Counted from the first letter of the stretch, positions 36,632 to 45,068 are shown. The stretch: 64,000 bases of DNA from Cohnella rhizosphaerae (GCF_029525575.1 NZ_JAPDIA010000008.1:620001-684000), one strand, 5' to 3'. Numbers and translations are program-made. The notes: a model not told the origin generated them from the letters alone.

Positions 36632-37401
36632 CGTTGGCGGAGCATGAGGCAAGCGCCCGCCGCGCGCCCTGCTGCGCGCTTGTCACCGGCGCTTCCCGGG
36701 GCATCGGGGCGGCGGTCGCGCGCAGGCTAGCCAGAGACGGCGCCGGCTTGATCGTGCATTACCACAGTTCGCGTGACCGCGCCGAAGCGGTGGCTGCCGA
36801 GTGTCTGGCGCTCGGCGCCCCGTTCGCGCAGGTGGCGTCCGCCGACGTTCGGTCGAGCGCCGATATCCAGGCGCTCAAGGAATCGCTTGAGCAAGCCGGC
36901 CGCATGCCCGATATTTTGGTGCATGCGGCAGGGACGGCGCACTACGGGCTGCTGGAGGATCTGGAGGAAGAGGCGTGGGACGACATTCAGCATGTCCACC
37001 TCAAAGCCGCTTACGGACTGGCCAAGCGCTTCGGGCCGACGATGTCATGGCGACGGAGCGGCCGGATCGTGCACGTCAGCAGCGTGTGGGGCGTCGTCGG
37101 CGCCGCCGGCGAAGCCGCGTATTCCGCGGCCAAAGGCGGCTTGAACGGCTTGACCAAGGCGCTGGCGAGGGAGCTGGCCTTTGCCGGCGTCACGGTCAAT
37201 GCCGTAGCGCCGGGCCTCGTCGAGACGGACATGCTGGCGGAGCTTGCGCTTTCGGAGCTCGCGGAGCTTCGCGCGGAGGTGCCGATGAAGCGGTTCGCGG
37301 ACCCGGACGAGGTGGCGGAGCTCGTGCGCTTTTTGACGCTTGGAGACGCCGGTTATATTACGGGCCAGGTCATCGGCCTTACCGGCGGATGGCGAATGTA
37401 G
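36628..37401 (+). CDS. ymfI: SDR oxidoreductase, YmfI/FabG-like
   Basis: 257-aa short-chain dehydrogenase. Rossmann motif VTGASRGIGAAVARRLA, catalytic Ser in VHVSSVWG, YxxxK in YSAAKGG, and the PG loop of APGLVETDM. The usual NNAG is HAAGTA. It may reduce 3-oxoacyl-ACP like FabG or another carbonyl; the substrate is unknown. GTG 36628 overlaps the ymfH stop; TTG 36634 is an alternative. Confidence 0.88.
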   Translation: MTLAEHEASARRAPCCALVTGASRGIGAAVARRLARDGAGLIVHYHSSRDRAEAVAAECLALGAPFAQVASADVRSSADIQALKESLEQAGRMPDILVHAAGTAHYGLLEDLEEEAWDDIQHVHLKAAYGLAKRFGPTMSWRRSGRIVHVSSVWGVVGAAGEAAYSAAKGGLNGLTKALARELAFAGVTVNAVAPGLVETDMLAELALSELAELRAEVPMKRFADPDEVAELVRFLTLGDAGYITGQVIGLTGGWRM

Positions 37402-37482
37402 CGGCAGGGCGAGCCGAATAATGCGCGGCGTCCGGGGACATCCTATCCATGCATTGATCTCACCCATCAAGGAGGATGTCGG

Positions 37483-37734
37483 ATGTCTACCGTGCTGAGC
37501 AACTTTGAGTCCTGGAAAAAATTCCTGGGCGACCGGATCGAGGCCGCGAAGGACTTGGGGATCGGCGAAGACGCGATTGCCAAGCTCGCGTACGAGATCG
37601 GCGAATTCCTCGACAACAAGGTCGACCCGAAAAACGAAGAACAGCGCGTCCTGAAGGAGCTTTGGGACGTCGGCGACGAGTCCGAACGCAAGACGATGGC
37701 CGCGCTTATGGTCAAGCTCGCCAAGCATAGCTAA
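37483..37734 (+). CDS. ymfJ: DUF3243 protein YmfJ
   Basis: 83-aa protein of the DUF3243 family, conserved in sporulating bacilli in exactly this place. Sequence features: SWKKFLGDRIEAAKDLGI, a helical charged protein. Function unknown. Strong GGAGGATG Shine-Dalgarno. Confidence 0.88.
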   Translation: MSTVLSNFESWKKFLGDRIEAAKDLGIGEDAIAKLAYEIGEFLDNKVDPKNEEQRVLKELWDVGDESERKTMAALMVKLAKHS

Positions 37735-37755
37735 GCTGGACGACGGACAAGAAGG

Positions 37756-37790
37756 AAGGCTCTGCCGATCGGTGGCGGAGTCTTCTTTGT
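37756..37790 (+). terminator. Probable terminator after ymfJ
   Basis: AAGGCTCTGCC (37756-37766) with GGCGGAGTCTT (37774-37784), two wobbles, then a T-rich tail. Confidence 0.55.
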
Positions 37791-37935
37791 TTCTATTCGG
37801 ACTTGCGCGGACCTGCCGGCTCCGAGCGGCGTGGTTTACCGTATAGGACTTTAGTAGGAATCTTATGCTGACTTTTGCAGGAGCGGGTCCACCGTTGTAG
37901 AATGAAGTTTGAAGGAAACGGCGACGAGGTGTCTA

Positions 37936-38706
37936 ATGAATACGAAACAGTGGTATATGGAATATAAGATACATAAAAACCGTCCGGGTTTGCTCGGAGA
38001 TATCGCGTCTCTGCTCGGCATGCTCGAAGTGAACATCCTGACCATCAACGGTGTCGAAGACCGGACGCGGGGCATGCTGCTGCAGACCGACGACGACGAA
38101 AAAATCGAGCTGCTCGGCAAAATGCTGGCCAAGGTCGAAAATATATCGATCGTGACGCTTCGTCCGCCGCGGCTGACGGATATTCTGGCCGTGCGCCACG
38201 GAAGATATATCGAACGGGATTCCGACGATCGCAAGACGTTCCGTTTTACGCGCGACGAGCTTGGCCTGCTGGTCGACTTTCTCGGAGAGCTGTTCAAGCA
38301 GGATGGGAACCAGACGATCGGGCTGCGCGGCATGCCGCGCGTGGGCAAGACCGAATCGATCATCGCCGGCAGCGTCTGCGCGAACAAGCGCTGGGCGTTC
38401 GTATCCTCGACGCTGCTGCGGCAGACGGTGCGCAGCCAGCTGTCCGAGGAGGAGATGAATCCGCACAACGTGTTCATCATCGACGGCATCGTGAGCACGA
38501 TCCGCTCCAACGACAAGCATTACGGCTTGCTGCAGGACATCATGGCGATGCCTTCGACGAAGGTGATCGAGCATCCCGACATTTTCGTCCGCGAATCGAG
38601 CTTCGACTACGACGTCTTCGATTGCATCATCGAGCTGCGCAATACGCCCGACGAGGAGATTACGTACGAGAACTTTACGACCGCGGGCCTCGACGGCGGT
38701 TTTTGA
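37936..38706 (+). CDS. ymfK: DUF3388 protein YmfK (ACT-like plus P-loop-like motif)
   Basis: 256-aa protein matching YmfK. The N-terminus looks like an ACT fold (MEYKIHKNRPGLLGDIASLLGMLEVNIL). The middle has a GMPRVGKTESII segment that fits a Walker A pattern, followed by VFIIDGIVS as a possible Walker B. No enzyme function is known for the family. The arrangement (small-ligand ACT domain before a nucleotide-binding-like domain) suggests a regulatory ATPase, but this is inference. ATG 37936 after GACGAGGTG. Confidence 0.85.
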   Translation: MNTKQWYMEYKIHKNRPGLLGDIASLLGMLEVNILTINGVEDRTRGMLLQTDDDEKIELLGKMLAKVENISIVTLRPPRLTDILAVRHGRYIERDSDDRKTFRFTRDELGLLVDFLGELFKQDGNQTIGLRGMPRVGKTESIIAGSVCANKRWAFVSSTLLRQTVRSQLSEEEMNPHNVFIIDGIVSTIRSNDKHYGLLQDIMAMPSTKVIEHPDIFVRESSFDYDVFDCIIELRNTPDEEITYENFTTAGLDGGF

Positions 38707-38766
38707 CGAATTCGATTTTAACGGCTTGGAGCAGATTCTTACGGAAACGGCAGGGAGGTGAAGTGT

Positions 38767-39639
38767 GTGTCAGATCTGGGATTGCTGCTTCGCAAAGCGA
38801 GGGAGCAGCGGGGGTACACCCTCGACGACATCCAGGAAATTACGAAAATACGCAAACGCTACCTTGAAGCCATCGAGTCGGGCGATTATAAAGTGCTTCC
38901 CGGATCGTTTTACGTTCGCGCCTTTGTCAAGACCTATGCCGAGACGGTAGGGCTTGACGCCGAAGAGGTACTTCGCCTTTATCACAAGGAATTGCCGAAG
39001 GCGCAGGCGCCGGAAGCCGGTTCGCCGGAGCCTTCTTATATACAGCCCAAGAGCCGCAGGGTCCAGCACAACGACCGGATCGGCAAAGTGGTCGTCACTT
39101 CGCTCATGTGGCTGTTCCCGATCTTGATCGCCGTCGTCATCTACGTCTATTACGCGAACAATAAGACGGAGACGAACAAGCCGCCGGCGTCGTCGCCGCC
39201 GTCGATTACGACGGAGACGGCTTTGCCGTCCTCCGCCGGGGCGCCGACGCCGACGCCTACCGCGACGCCTACGCCGACGCCTACGCCGCCGCAGACGACC
39301 GTGACGTTCCGCGAGAAAAAGAACAGCCGTTATTATTTCGACGTCTCTCCGGCGGGGACGCACCAGTTGAAGATTACGTTCCCCGGCGGGAAGAGCTGGG
39401 TCGGCGTGAACGAGAACAACTCGTCCGGCAAGTCGCTTTACGGGAAAACGCCCGAGCAAAGCGAGATTTTGACGTTCGAGCTCGGCGAGACGCCGCTGTA
39501 CGTGAACCTGGGCTTCGCCAAAGGCGCGCAGATCGAGATCGACGGCATCGCCGTCGACGACGAGGACGTTCCGGGCCGCAGAAGATTCATTTTCACGGTG
39601 GTCGGCGATGCGGGACCATCGGCGACCCCGACGCCTTGA
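38767..39639 (+). CDS. ymfM: RodZ-like membrane protein (YmfM)
   Basis: 290-aa bitopic protein related to RodZ, which ties the MreB cytoskeleton to the cell-wall machinery. N-terminal helix-turn-helix_25 domain (LGLLLRKAREQRGYTLDDIQEITKI), basic stretch, one membrane span (VVTSLMWLFPILIAVVIYVYY, around residues 111-131), a Pro/Thr-rich linker (TPTPTATPTPTPTPP) coded by a short tandem DNA repeat near 39240-39295, and a C-terminal beta domain (DUF4115). GTG 38767 is chosen because GGGAGGTG is six bases upstream and the protein starts (M)SDLGLLL. Confidence 0.88.
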   Translation: MSDLGLLLRKAREQRGYTLDDIQEITKIRKRYLEAIESGDYKVLPGSFYVRAFVKTYAETVGLDAEEVLRLYHKELPKAQAPEAGSPEPSYIQPKSRRVQHNDRIGKVVVTSLMWLFPILIAVVIYVYYANNKTETNKPPASSPPSITTETALPSSAGAPTPTPTATPTPTPTPPQTTVTFREKKNSRYYFDVSPAGTHQLKITFPGGKSWVGVNENNSSGKSLYGKTPEQSEILTFELGETPLYVNLGFAKGAQIEIDGIAVDDEDVPGRRRFIFTVVGDAGPSATPTP

Positions 39640-39723
39640 CAGACGATGACGGCGAATATTCGCAACCCCGAAGAGACAGGCTAGTGTAAGCAACGGATAC
39701 GCTAGCGTGGAGGTGGGGGGCGA

Positions 39724-39885
39724 ATGGCAGTCAGTTGGATCGTGGCCGCGATCGGCGTCGTTGTCGGCCTGCTGGGCTGGGTGATGACGCCGAGCGCCTG
39801 GGGTTACGGCATTCTGGGCTTCGGGCTGGCGTGGATCGTACTCGGCGTGCTCGATTTGTTTCGGGAGCCGGCCCGCGGCAGATAG
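39724..39885 (+). CDS. Small two-helix membrane protein (53 aa)
   Basis: Short ORF with a good Shine-Dalgarno (GGAGGT, nine bases upstream) and an ATG start. Two hydrophobic helices (WIVAAIGVVVGLLGWVM and YGILGFGLAWIVLGVLDLF) and a basic end REPARGR. Followed directly by a strong terminator, which supports its being a real gene. I do not recognise the family. It sits between the rodZ-like gene and yajQ, so a cell-envelope role is possible but unproven. Confidence 0.65.
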   Translation: MAVSWIVAAIGVVVGLLGWVMTPSAWGYGILGFGLAWIVLGVLDLFREPARGR

Positions 39886-39899
39886 CCGAACCGGGAAGG

Positions 39900-39935
39900 A
39901 GAATGAGCGCGAAAAAGCACTCATTCTTTTTTTTT
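39900..39935 (+). terminator. Terminator after the 53-aa membrane protein
   Basis: AGAATGAG (39900-39907) with CTCATTCT (39920-39927) and a long T-tract. Confidence 0.85.
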
Positions 39936-39968
39936 GCGGCGGCGGCAATCGCGCCTGGCCCCGTCGTC

Positions 39969-39998
39969 TTGGAAACCCCGGCGCATATCGTTTATAAT
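39969..39998 (+). promoter_or_regulatory. Promoter of yajQ
   Basis: TTGGAA (39969-39974), 18-base spacer, TATAAT (39993-39998). Confidence 0.6.
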
Positions 39999-40033
39999 GT
40001 ACACAATCGATGAAAGGGAAAGGAAGACTACAT

Positions 40034-40525
40034 ATGGCATCCGAATATTCGTTCGACATCGTCTCCAAGGTTGATCTCCAAGAAGTGAACAACGCGGTAC
40101 AGCAGGCGGTAAAGGAAATCGAGACCCGGTTCGACTTCAAGGGAAGCAAAAGCAGCATCGCGCTCGAAGGCGAGGCGCTGACCGTCGCTTCGGACGACGA
40201 ATATCGGCTCAAAAGCGTCATCGACATTTTGCAGAGCAAGCTGATCAAGCGCGGCGTGCCGATTCGCAATCTGGATTACGGCAAGATCGAGCCCGCGTCC
40301 GGCAGCACCGTTCGCCAGCATATCAAGCTCAAGCAGGGCGTCGATCAGGAAAACGCGAAAAAAATCAATATTCTGATTCGGGATTCCAAACTGAAGGTAA
40401 AAAGCCAGATCCAGGGCGATCAGCTTCGCGTGACGGGCAAGAGCAAGGACGATCTGCAGGCGGTCATGTCGCTTCTGACGGGCGCGGACTTGCCGCTCGA
40501 GCTTCAATTCACGAATTACCGTTGA
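40034..40525 (+). CDS. yajQ: YajQ family nucleotide-binding protein
   Basis: 163-aa YajQ/DUF520 protein; members in other bacteria bind cyclic di-GMP or other nucleotides. Family motifs: SFDIVSKVDLQEVNNAVQQA, ETRFDFKGS, GVDQENAKKINILIRDSKLKVKSQIQGDQLRVTGKSKDDLQ and the end LPLELQFTNYR. ATG 40034 with GGAAGGA nearby. Confidence 0.95.
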   Translation: MASEYSFDIVSKVDLQEVNNAVQQAVKEIETRFDFKGSKSSIALEGEALTVASDDEYRLKSVIDILQSKLIKRGVPIRNLDYGKIEPASGSTVRQHIKLKQGVDQENAKKINILIRDSKLKVKSQIQGDQLRVTGKSKDDLQAVMSLLTGADLPLELQFTNYR

Positions 40526-40550
40526 GCGTCCGCTTGCGATTCGACCGTTT

Positions 40551-40580
40551 TTGACACTGCGGCGAGCCTTCATTTATACT
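40551..40580 (+). promoter_or_regulatory. Promoter upstream of pgsA
   Basis: Perfect TTGACA (40551-40556), 18-base spacer, TATACT (40575-40580). Likely drives the small leader ORF, pgsA and cinA. Confidence 0.6.
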
Positions 40581-40625
40581 GACATGAACATTTAATCTGG
40601 CGAAAAACCTGGGGGGAAGTCATTC

Positions 40626-40718
40626 ATGGTAGAGACAGTCCGCGGACAATGGCTCCGCAACCCGCACCCCGCCGCGCAAGCGCGCGGCCGGCATGACGAT
40701 GGGGAGGTGTCCGCATGA
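40626..40718 (+). CDS. Possible 30-aa leader ORF coupled to pgsA
   Basis: ATG 40626 follows a GGGGGGAAG Shine-Dalgarno. The ORF codes for 30 residues (MVETVRGQWL... ending GEVSA), and its TGA overlaps the pgsA ATG (ATGA at 40715). No family is recognised. It may be a translational coupler for pgsA or a chance ORF. Confidence 0.35.
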   Translation: MVETVRGQWLRNPHPAAQARGRHDDGEVSA

Positions 40719-41332
40719 ATCTGGCGAATCGCATCACGCTCGTCCGCATCTTCCTCGTGCCGATCATGACCTTTTTCCTGCTGATCAAGCTGGACGTGTC
40801 TCCGCTTACCTTCGGCGATTATTCGATTTCCTACAACCAGGTGTTCGCGCTGCTCCTTTTCATCATCGCGGCGAGCACCGACGGTCTCGACGGATATATC
40901 GCCCGCAAGCACAAGATCGTCACGAACCTCGGCAAGCTGCTCGACCCGCTCGCGGACAAGCTGCTCGTGGCGGCCGTCCTGATCTCGCTCGTCGAGATGG
41001 GCAAGCTGGATGCCTGGGTCGCCATCGTCATCATCAGCCGCGAATGGGCGGTCACCGGCCTTCGGCAGGTCGCCCTGCTCGAAGGCGCCGTGCTTGCCGC
41101 CAGCAAGTGGGGCAAATGGAAAACGGCGATTCAAATCGCGATGATCATCGTGCTGCTGCTGAACAACTTTCCGTTCATTTACGTGCACTTTCCGCTCGAT
41201 ACGATCGCCGTCTGGGCCGCAGCGGCTATTACCGTCTACTCGGGCGTCGATTACTTCGTTAAAAACAAAAATTTGATCCCGCTGTCCGATCCACCGGGCG
41301 GCGACGGCAAGGGGGCGCGTCCGGGCGCATGA
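40715..41332 (+). CDS. pgsA: CDP-diacylglycerol--glycerol-3-phosphate 3-phosphatidyltransferase
   Basis: 205-aa membrane enzyme that makes phosphatidylglycerol phosphate. The CDP-alcohol phosphotransferase signature is present (STDGLDGYIARKHKIVTNLGKLLDPLADKLL, with the D-x2-D-G-x-AR...D...D residues), and the hydrophobic segments are typical. The rimO gene, often just upstream of pgsA in Paenibacillaceae/Bacillaceae, is not here. Overlaps cinA by 4 bases. Confidence 0.95.
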   Translation: MNLANRITLVRIFLVPIMTFFLLIKLDVSPLTFGDYSISYNQVFALLLFIIAASTDGLDGYIARKHKIVTNLGKLLDPLADKLLVAAVLISLVEMGKLDAWVAIVIISREWAVTGLRQVALLEGAVLAASKWGKWKTAIQIAMIIVLLLNNFPFIYVHFPLDTIAVWAAAAITVYSGVDYFVKNKNLIPLSDPPGGDGKGARPGA

Positions 41333-42582
41333 GAGCGGAGATTATCGCGGTCGGCACGGAACTATTGCTCGGTCAGATCGTCAATACGAACGCGCAGTTT
41401 TTGTCGCAGCGACTTGCGGAGCTCGGGATCGACGTTTATTTTCAAACGGTCGTCGGGGACAATGAAGGACGTCTGAGACAGGCGATCGCTGTCGCGGAGT
41501 CGCGGGCCGATCTCGTTCTTTTTACCGGCGGTCTGGGCCCGACGATGGATGACCTTACGCGCGATGCGCTGGCCGCCCATCTTGACGTCGGCATCGAGAT
41601 GCACGAGCCGACGCTGGCCAAGATCGAAGCGATGTTCGCGGGCAGGGAGCCTTCGCTCATCGCGATCAACCGCCGCCAGGCGATGCTCGTGGAGGGAGCG
41701 TCGCCGCTGCGCAACGACGCGGGTCTCGCCGTCGGCAGCGCGCTCGCGGCCGGCGGCACGCATTATATGCTGCTGCCGGGCCCGCCGCGCGAGATGAAGC
41801 CGATGTTCCTGAACGACGGCACCGCCTGGCTGAAGGAAAAGCTCGGCGAGGCGGCATCGCTTCACTCGGTTATGCTTCGCTTCTGCGGAATCGGCGAGTC
41901 CGCGCTCGAAGAGCTCTTCAAGGACCTGATCGAGGCGCAGCGCGATCCGACGCTCGCGACGTACGCCAAGGAAGGCGAGGTCGCGCTTCGCGTGTCGACG
42001 AAGGCGTTGACCGCCGAAGAGGCGCAAGCGAGGCTGGCGCCGACCCTTCAGGAGATTCGCAGACGCGGCGAGCGGTACCTATACGCCGAGCGCGACGTGG
42101 CGCTGGAGGCCGAGGTTATCCGACTGCTCGCGGAGCAGCGGCGGACGATCTCCTGCGCGGAGAGCTGCACGGGCGGCCTGATCGCGACGCTGCTGACGAC
42201 GGTGCCGGGCAGTGCGGACGCTTTCCTCGGCGGCGTCGTCAGCTACAGCAATCCCGTGAAGCGGGATCTGCTCGGGGTCGACGAGGCGCTGCTCGAAGGC
42301 GACGGGGCGCCGGGCGCGGTCAGCGAGGAGACGGCGAAGGCGATGGCGGAGGGGGTCCGTCAGGCGACCGACACGGATCTGGCCTTGTCGGTGACCGGCG
42401 TGGCCGGTCCCGCTTCCTCCGAAGGCAAGCCGGTCGGCCTCGTCTTCATCGGAATCGCCGAGCGGGGCAAGCCGGTTCGCGCGGAGAAGCTCCAGCTGCA
42501 GGGCGACCGCGAAGGCATCCGGATTCGGGCCGCGAAGCGAGCGCTTTACATGGCTTGGCTGCGGTTGACCGGCAAGGATTGA
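41329..42582 (+). CDS. cinA: Competence/damage-inducible protein CinA
   Basis: 417-aa protein with an N-terminal molybdopterin-binding-like domain (MRAEIIAVGTELLLGQIVNTNAQFL, VLFTGGLGPTMDDLTRDA), a central COG1058-type region, and a C-terminal CinA domain, known in relatives for NMN deamidase activity (SCAESCTGGLIATLLTTVPGSADAF, VSYSNPVKRDLLGV, SVTGVAGP). It precedes recA as in many Firmicutes but is separated from it here by a terminator and an SOS promoter. Confidence 0.95.
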   Translation: MRAEIIAVGTELLLGQIVNTNAQFLSQRLAELGIDVYFQTVVGDNEGRLRQAIAVAESRADLVLFTGGLGPTMDDLTRDALAAHLDVGIEMHEPTLAKIEAMFAGREPSLIAINRRQAMLVEGASPLRNDAGLAVGSALAAGGTHYMLLPGPPREMKPMFLNDGTAWLKEKLGEAASLHSVMLRFCGIGESALEELFKDLIEAQRDPTLATYAKEGEVALRVSTKALTAEEAQARLAPTLQEIRRRGERYLYAERDVALEAEVIRLLAEQRRTISCAESCTGGLIATLLTTVPGSADAFLGGVVSYSNPVKRDLLGVDEALLEGDGAPGAVSEETAKAMAEGVRQATDTDLALSVTGVAGPASSEGKPVGLVFIGIAERGKPVRAEKLQLQGDREGIRIRAAKRALYMAWLRLTGKD

Positions 42583-42750
42583 TCGGTTGCATCGCGCGCT
42601 TTGCGCGAGATGGCCGTCGCGTGGCCGCTGGCGGGTTTCGCGATTCCGGGGGAATTTATCTATCGATCGGCAGTCTTTAATAAAATCGCATCGCGCGCAA
42701 ATGCTTGCGCCAATAGTCGAATTATGATAGATTTAATAGGAAAGTTGCGG

Positions 42751-42792
42751 AAGAACCGTAGCGAAGAATACTTTGCTACGGTTCTTTTTTTG
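42751..42792 (+). terminator. Terminator of pgsA-cinA
   Basis: Perfect 12-bp stem AAGAACCGTAGC (42751-42762) / GCTACGGTTCTT (42775-42786) with a T-tract. The gap 42583-42883 otherwise holds the SOS box and promoter of recA. Confidence 0.9.
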
Positions 42793-42801
42793 GAAGTTTT
42801 T

Positions 42802-42815
42802 CGAACAAATGTTCG
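42802..42815 (+). promoter_or_regulatory. LexA (DinR) operator of recA
   Basis: CGAACAAATGTTCG is a perfect match to the Bacillus SOS box CGAACN4GTTCG. It lies eight bases before the -35 box. Confidence 0.9.
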
Positions 42816-42823
42816 CAAAATGC

Positions 42824-42852
42824 TTGGCAAACGGTTCGTAAAAAGTTATAAT
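42824..42852 (+). promoter_or_regulatory. recA promoter
   Basis: TTGGCA (42824-42829), 17-base spacer, perfect TATAAT (42847-42852). Confidence 0.8.
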
Positions 42853-42883
42853 ATAACTATCAAAGGATAAGGATGTGGGTGTG

Positions 42884-43942
42884 TTGTCCGATCGTCGCGC
42901 CGCATTAGAGATGGCATTGCGCCAGATTGAAAAGCAATTCGGCAAGGGTTCTATCATGAAGCTGGGAGAGCAAGCCAACCTCCAAGTCGAGACCTACTCC
43001 AGCGGAGCGCTGGCTTTGGATATCGCCCTCGGGATCGGCGGATTCCCGCGGGGCCGGATTATTGAAGTATACGGACCGGAGTCCTCCGGTAAGACGACCG
43101 TCGCCCTGCATGCGATCGCCGAGGTGCAAAGGTCCGGCGGACAAGCCGCCTTTATCGACGCCGAGCATGCGCTCGATCCGATGTATGCGCGGAACCTGGG
43201 CGTCAACATCGACGAGCTGCTGCTGAGCCAGCCGGATACCGGCGAACAGGCGCTGGAGATCGCGGAAGCGCTCGTGCGCAGCGGCGCTGTCGATATCGTG
43301 GTCGTAGACTCGGTGGCGGCGCTCGTGCCGAAGGCGGAGATCGAAGGCGACATGGGCGACTCGTTCGTCGGCCTGCAGGCCCGTTTGATGTCGCAGGCGA
43401 TGCGCAAGCTGTCCGGCGCCATCAGCAAGTCGAAGTCGATCGCGATCTTCATCAACCAGCTTCGCGAGAAGGTCGGCGTCATGTTCGGCAATCCCGAGAC
43501 GACGCCCGGCGGCCGCGCGCTCAAGTTCTACGCCAGCGTGCGTCTGGACGTGCGCCGGATCGAATCGATCAAGCAGGGCAACGATATCGTGGGCAACCGG
43601 ACGCGCATTAAGGTCGTGAAGAACAAGGTCGCTCCGCCGTTCAAGCAAGCCGAGGTCGACATCATGTACGGCGAAGGCATTTCGCGCGAAGGCAGCATCA
43701 TCGACATCGGCGTCGAGCTCGATATCGTGCAGAAGAGCGGCGCTTGGTTCTCCTTCAATGGCGAACGCCTGGGTCAGGGACGGGAAAATTCCAAGCAGTT
43801 CCTGAAGGATCATGCGGAGCTTTGCGGGCAGATCGAGCGGCAAATTCGCGAGGCCACACTGAACGAAGTGGCCGTGGCGGCCCGTACGAACGCCGCGCAG
43901 GACGAAGAAGACGAGGAAGAGCCTGACTTCGAAAACGAATAA
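42884..43942 (+). CDS. recA: Recombinase RecA
   Basis: Strand-exchange and SOS co-protease, 352 aa. Walker A GPESSGKTTVAL, Walker B VVDSVAALVPK, L1/L2 loops (MSQAMRKLSGAISKSKS; GVMFGNPETTPGGRALKFYAS) and an acidic C-terminus. The start is uncertain among closely spaced in-frame codons; TTG 42884 gives (M)SDRRAALEMALRQIEKQFGKGS like relatives, while GTG 42881 and GTG 42875 are alternatives. Regulation by LexA is visible in the promoter. Confidence 0.97.
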   Translation: MSDRRAALEMALRQIEKQFGKGSIMKLGEQANLQVETYSSGALALDIALGIGGFPRGRIIEVYGPESSGKTTVALHAIAEVQRSGGQAAFIDAEHALDPMYARNLGVNIDELLLSQPDTGEQALEIAEALVRSGAVDIVVVDSVAALVPKAEIEGDMGDSFVGLQARLMSQAMRKLSGAISKSKSIAIFINQLREKVGVMFGNPETTPGGRALKFYASVRLDVRRIESIKQGNDIVGNRTRIKVVKNKVAPPFKQAEVDIMYGEGISREGSIIDIGVELDIVQKSGAWFSFNGERLGQGRENSKQFLKDHAELCGQIERQIREATLNEVAVAARTNAAQDEEDEEEPDFENE

Positions 43943-43956
43943 GCGTTACAGCTTGA

Positions 43957-43984
43957 GGGCGTCCGCAGCCGCGGATGCCCTTTT
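43957..43984 (+). terminator. Terminator after recA
   Basis: GGGCGTCCGC (43957-43966) with GCGGATGCCC (43971-43980), one wobble, then TTTT. Some read-through into recX is likely. Confidence 0.7.
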
Positions 43985-44040
43985 GAACATAGGCGGCTCA
44001 AACGCGCCGCCGCATACGCAGGCTGGGAGGTTGACCGGCG

Positions 44041-44908
44041 ATGGTCAGAAAAAAAGGAAAACCGAATCCGGCGGACGGTGTCGTCGATATCTCCGACGAA
44101 CGGGAGTGGGAGCGTTCGCGCACGCGGCGCGCGGCTTCGCCGAAACGTCCTTTAAAAGAAGAGACGAACAGCGATGAAGCGCCGGCTGCGTCTTCGGGTT
44201 CCGCATCCGCCGTTATCGTGGCGGTGGAGGCGGATGCGAAGCGGCCTGCCATGTACAAGCTTGCGATCGCGGTAGAGGGTCAGGCGGAGCAGGCGCTGAT
44301 CAGCGTCCACGAGGACACGCTTGTCGCTTGGCGGCTTCTGAAGGACCGGCGCCTGTCGCCGGAAGAATGGGAGATGCTCCGCAAAGAGCAGGAAAAGGAA
44401 GAGGCGTACCGCTCGGCGCTTTATATGCTCGATTTTAAAGCCCGCACGCAAGCGGAGCTCCGGCGGGGGGCTGGCCCGCAAAGGCTATGCGGCCGAGGCG
44501 ATCGAAGGCTGCCTTGAGCGCCTGGCGAGACAAGGATACGTCAATGACGCCATGTTCGCGCAGCGATTTGCCGAGCAGCGCGTGTCCGGGCAAAAGAAAG
44601 GGAGCCGACTGGTCCGTCAGGAGCTGATGCAGCGCGGCGTCGACAAGCGCGAGATCGACGAAGCGATCAAGGGAATCGACGAAGATGCGGAGCGAAGCGC
44701 CGCGCTGGCGCTTGCCCTGAAGCGCTGGCCTTCCGTAAAAGGGAAGAGCGAACGGGAGCGGCAGATGAAGCTGATGAACATCCTGCTGCGAAGAGGATTT
44801 CCCGGCGCGGCGGCTCGCGAAGCCGTGCGCAAAGCGTCCGAAGCGGCAGCCGACGCGGAGGAGTGGGATGCGCCGGAGGAGCCGTACGAAGAGGACGGGC
44901 TGGATTAA
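44041..44908 (+). CDS. recX: Regulatory protein RecX (frame broken)
   Basis: RecX modulates RecA filaments. Corrected length about 288 aa, with an extra low-complexity N-terminal part of roughly 65 residues before the usual three-helix repeats (ALYMLDFKARTQAELRRGLARKGYAAEAIE; GYVNDAMFAQRFAEQRVSGQKKGSRLVRQELMQRGV; LLRRGFPGAAAREAV). The G6 run at 44465-44470 breaks the frame; five G restore AELRRGLARKGY. ATG 44041 after GGGAGG. Position next to recA is usual. Confidence 0.88.
44465..44470 (+). other. Frame break 15: G6 run, +1 base (recX)
   Basis: Five G give QAELRRGLARKGYAAEAIEGCL, the RecX repeat. Confidence 0.8.
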
Positions 44909-45038
44909 GGCGTTCAAGCGGGCTGCTCCGGCCTGCCTCGCCGCCTGCCGCCTGTGCCGCCTGCCGAGCCGACGGAGACGCTTTCGTCGGGCGCTACCGA
45001 ATCTGAGGACGAGCGAGAAGAGCGCGTCCTTGCATTGC
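44909..45038 (+). other. Gene-free stretch between recX and the rny promoter
   Basis: The whole gap recX-rny is 330 bases. The first 130 bases show no ORF and no clear hairpin terminator. The rny promoter follows at 45039, and its leader (45069-45238) shows no structure I can name. Confidence 0.5.
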
Positions 45039-45068
45039 TTGACAATCCATTTTCACAAAAGATACAAT
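45039..45068 (+). promoter_or_regulatory. Promoter of rny
   Basis: Perfect TTGACA (45039-45044), 18-base spacer, TACAAT (45063-45068). Confidence 0.7.

Noticed and set aside
42601..42870. ORF between cinA and recA
   Set aside because: It covers the terminator, the LexA box and the recA promoter, so it is not a gene.
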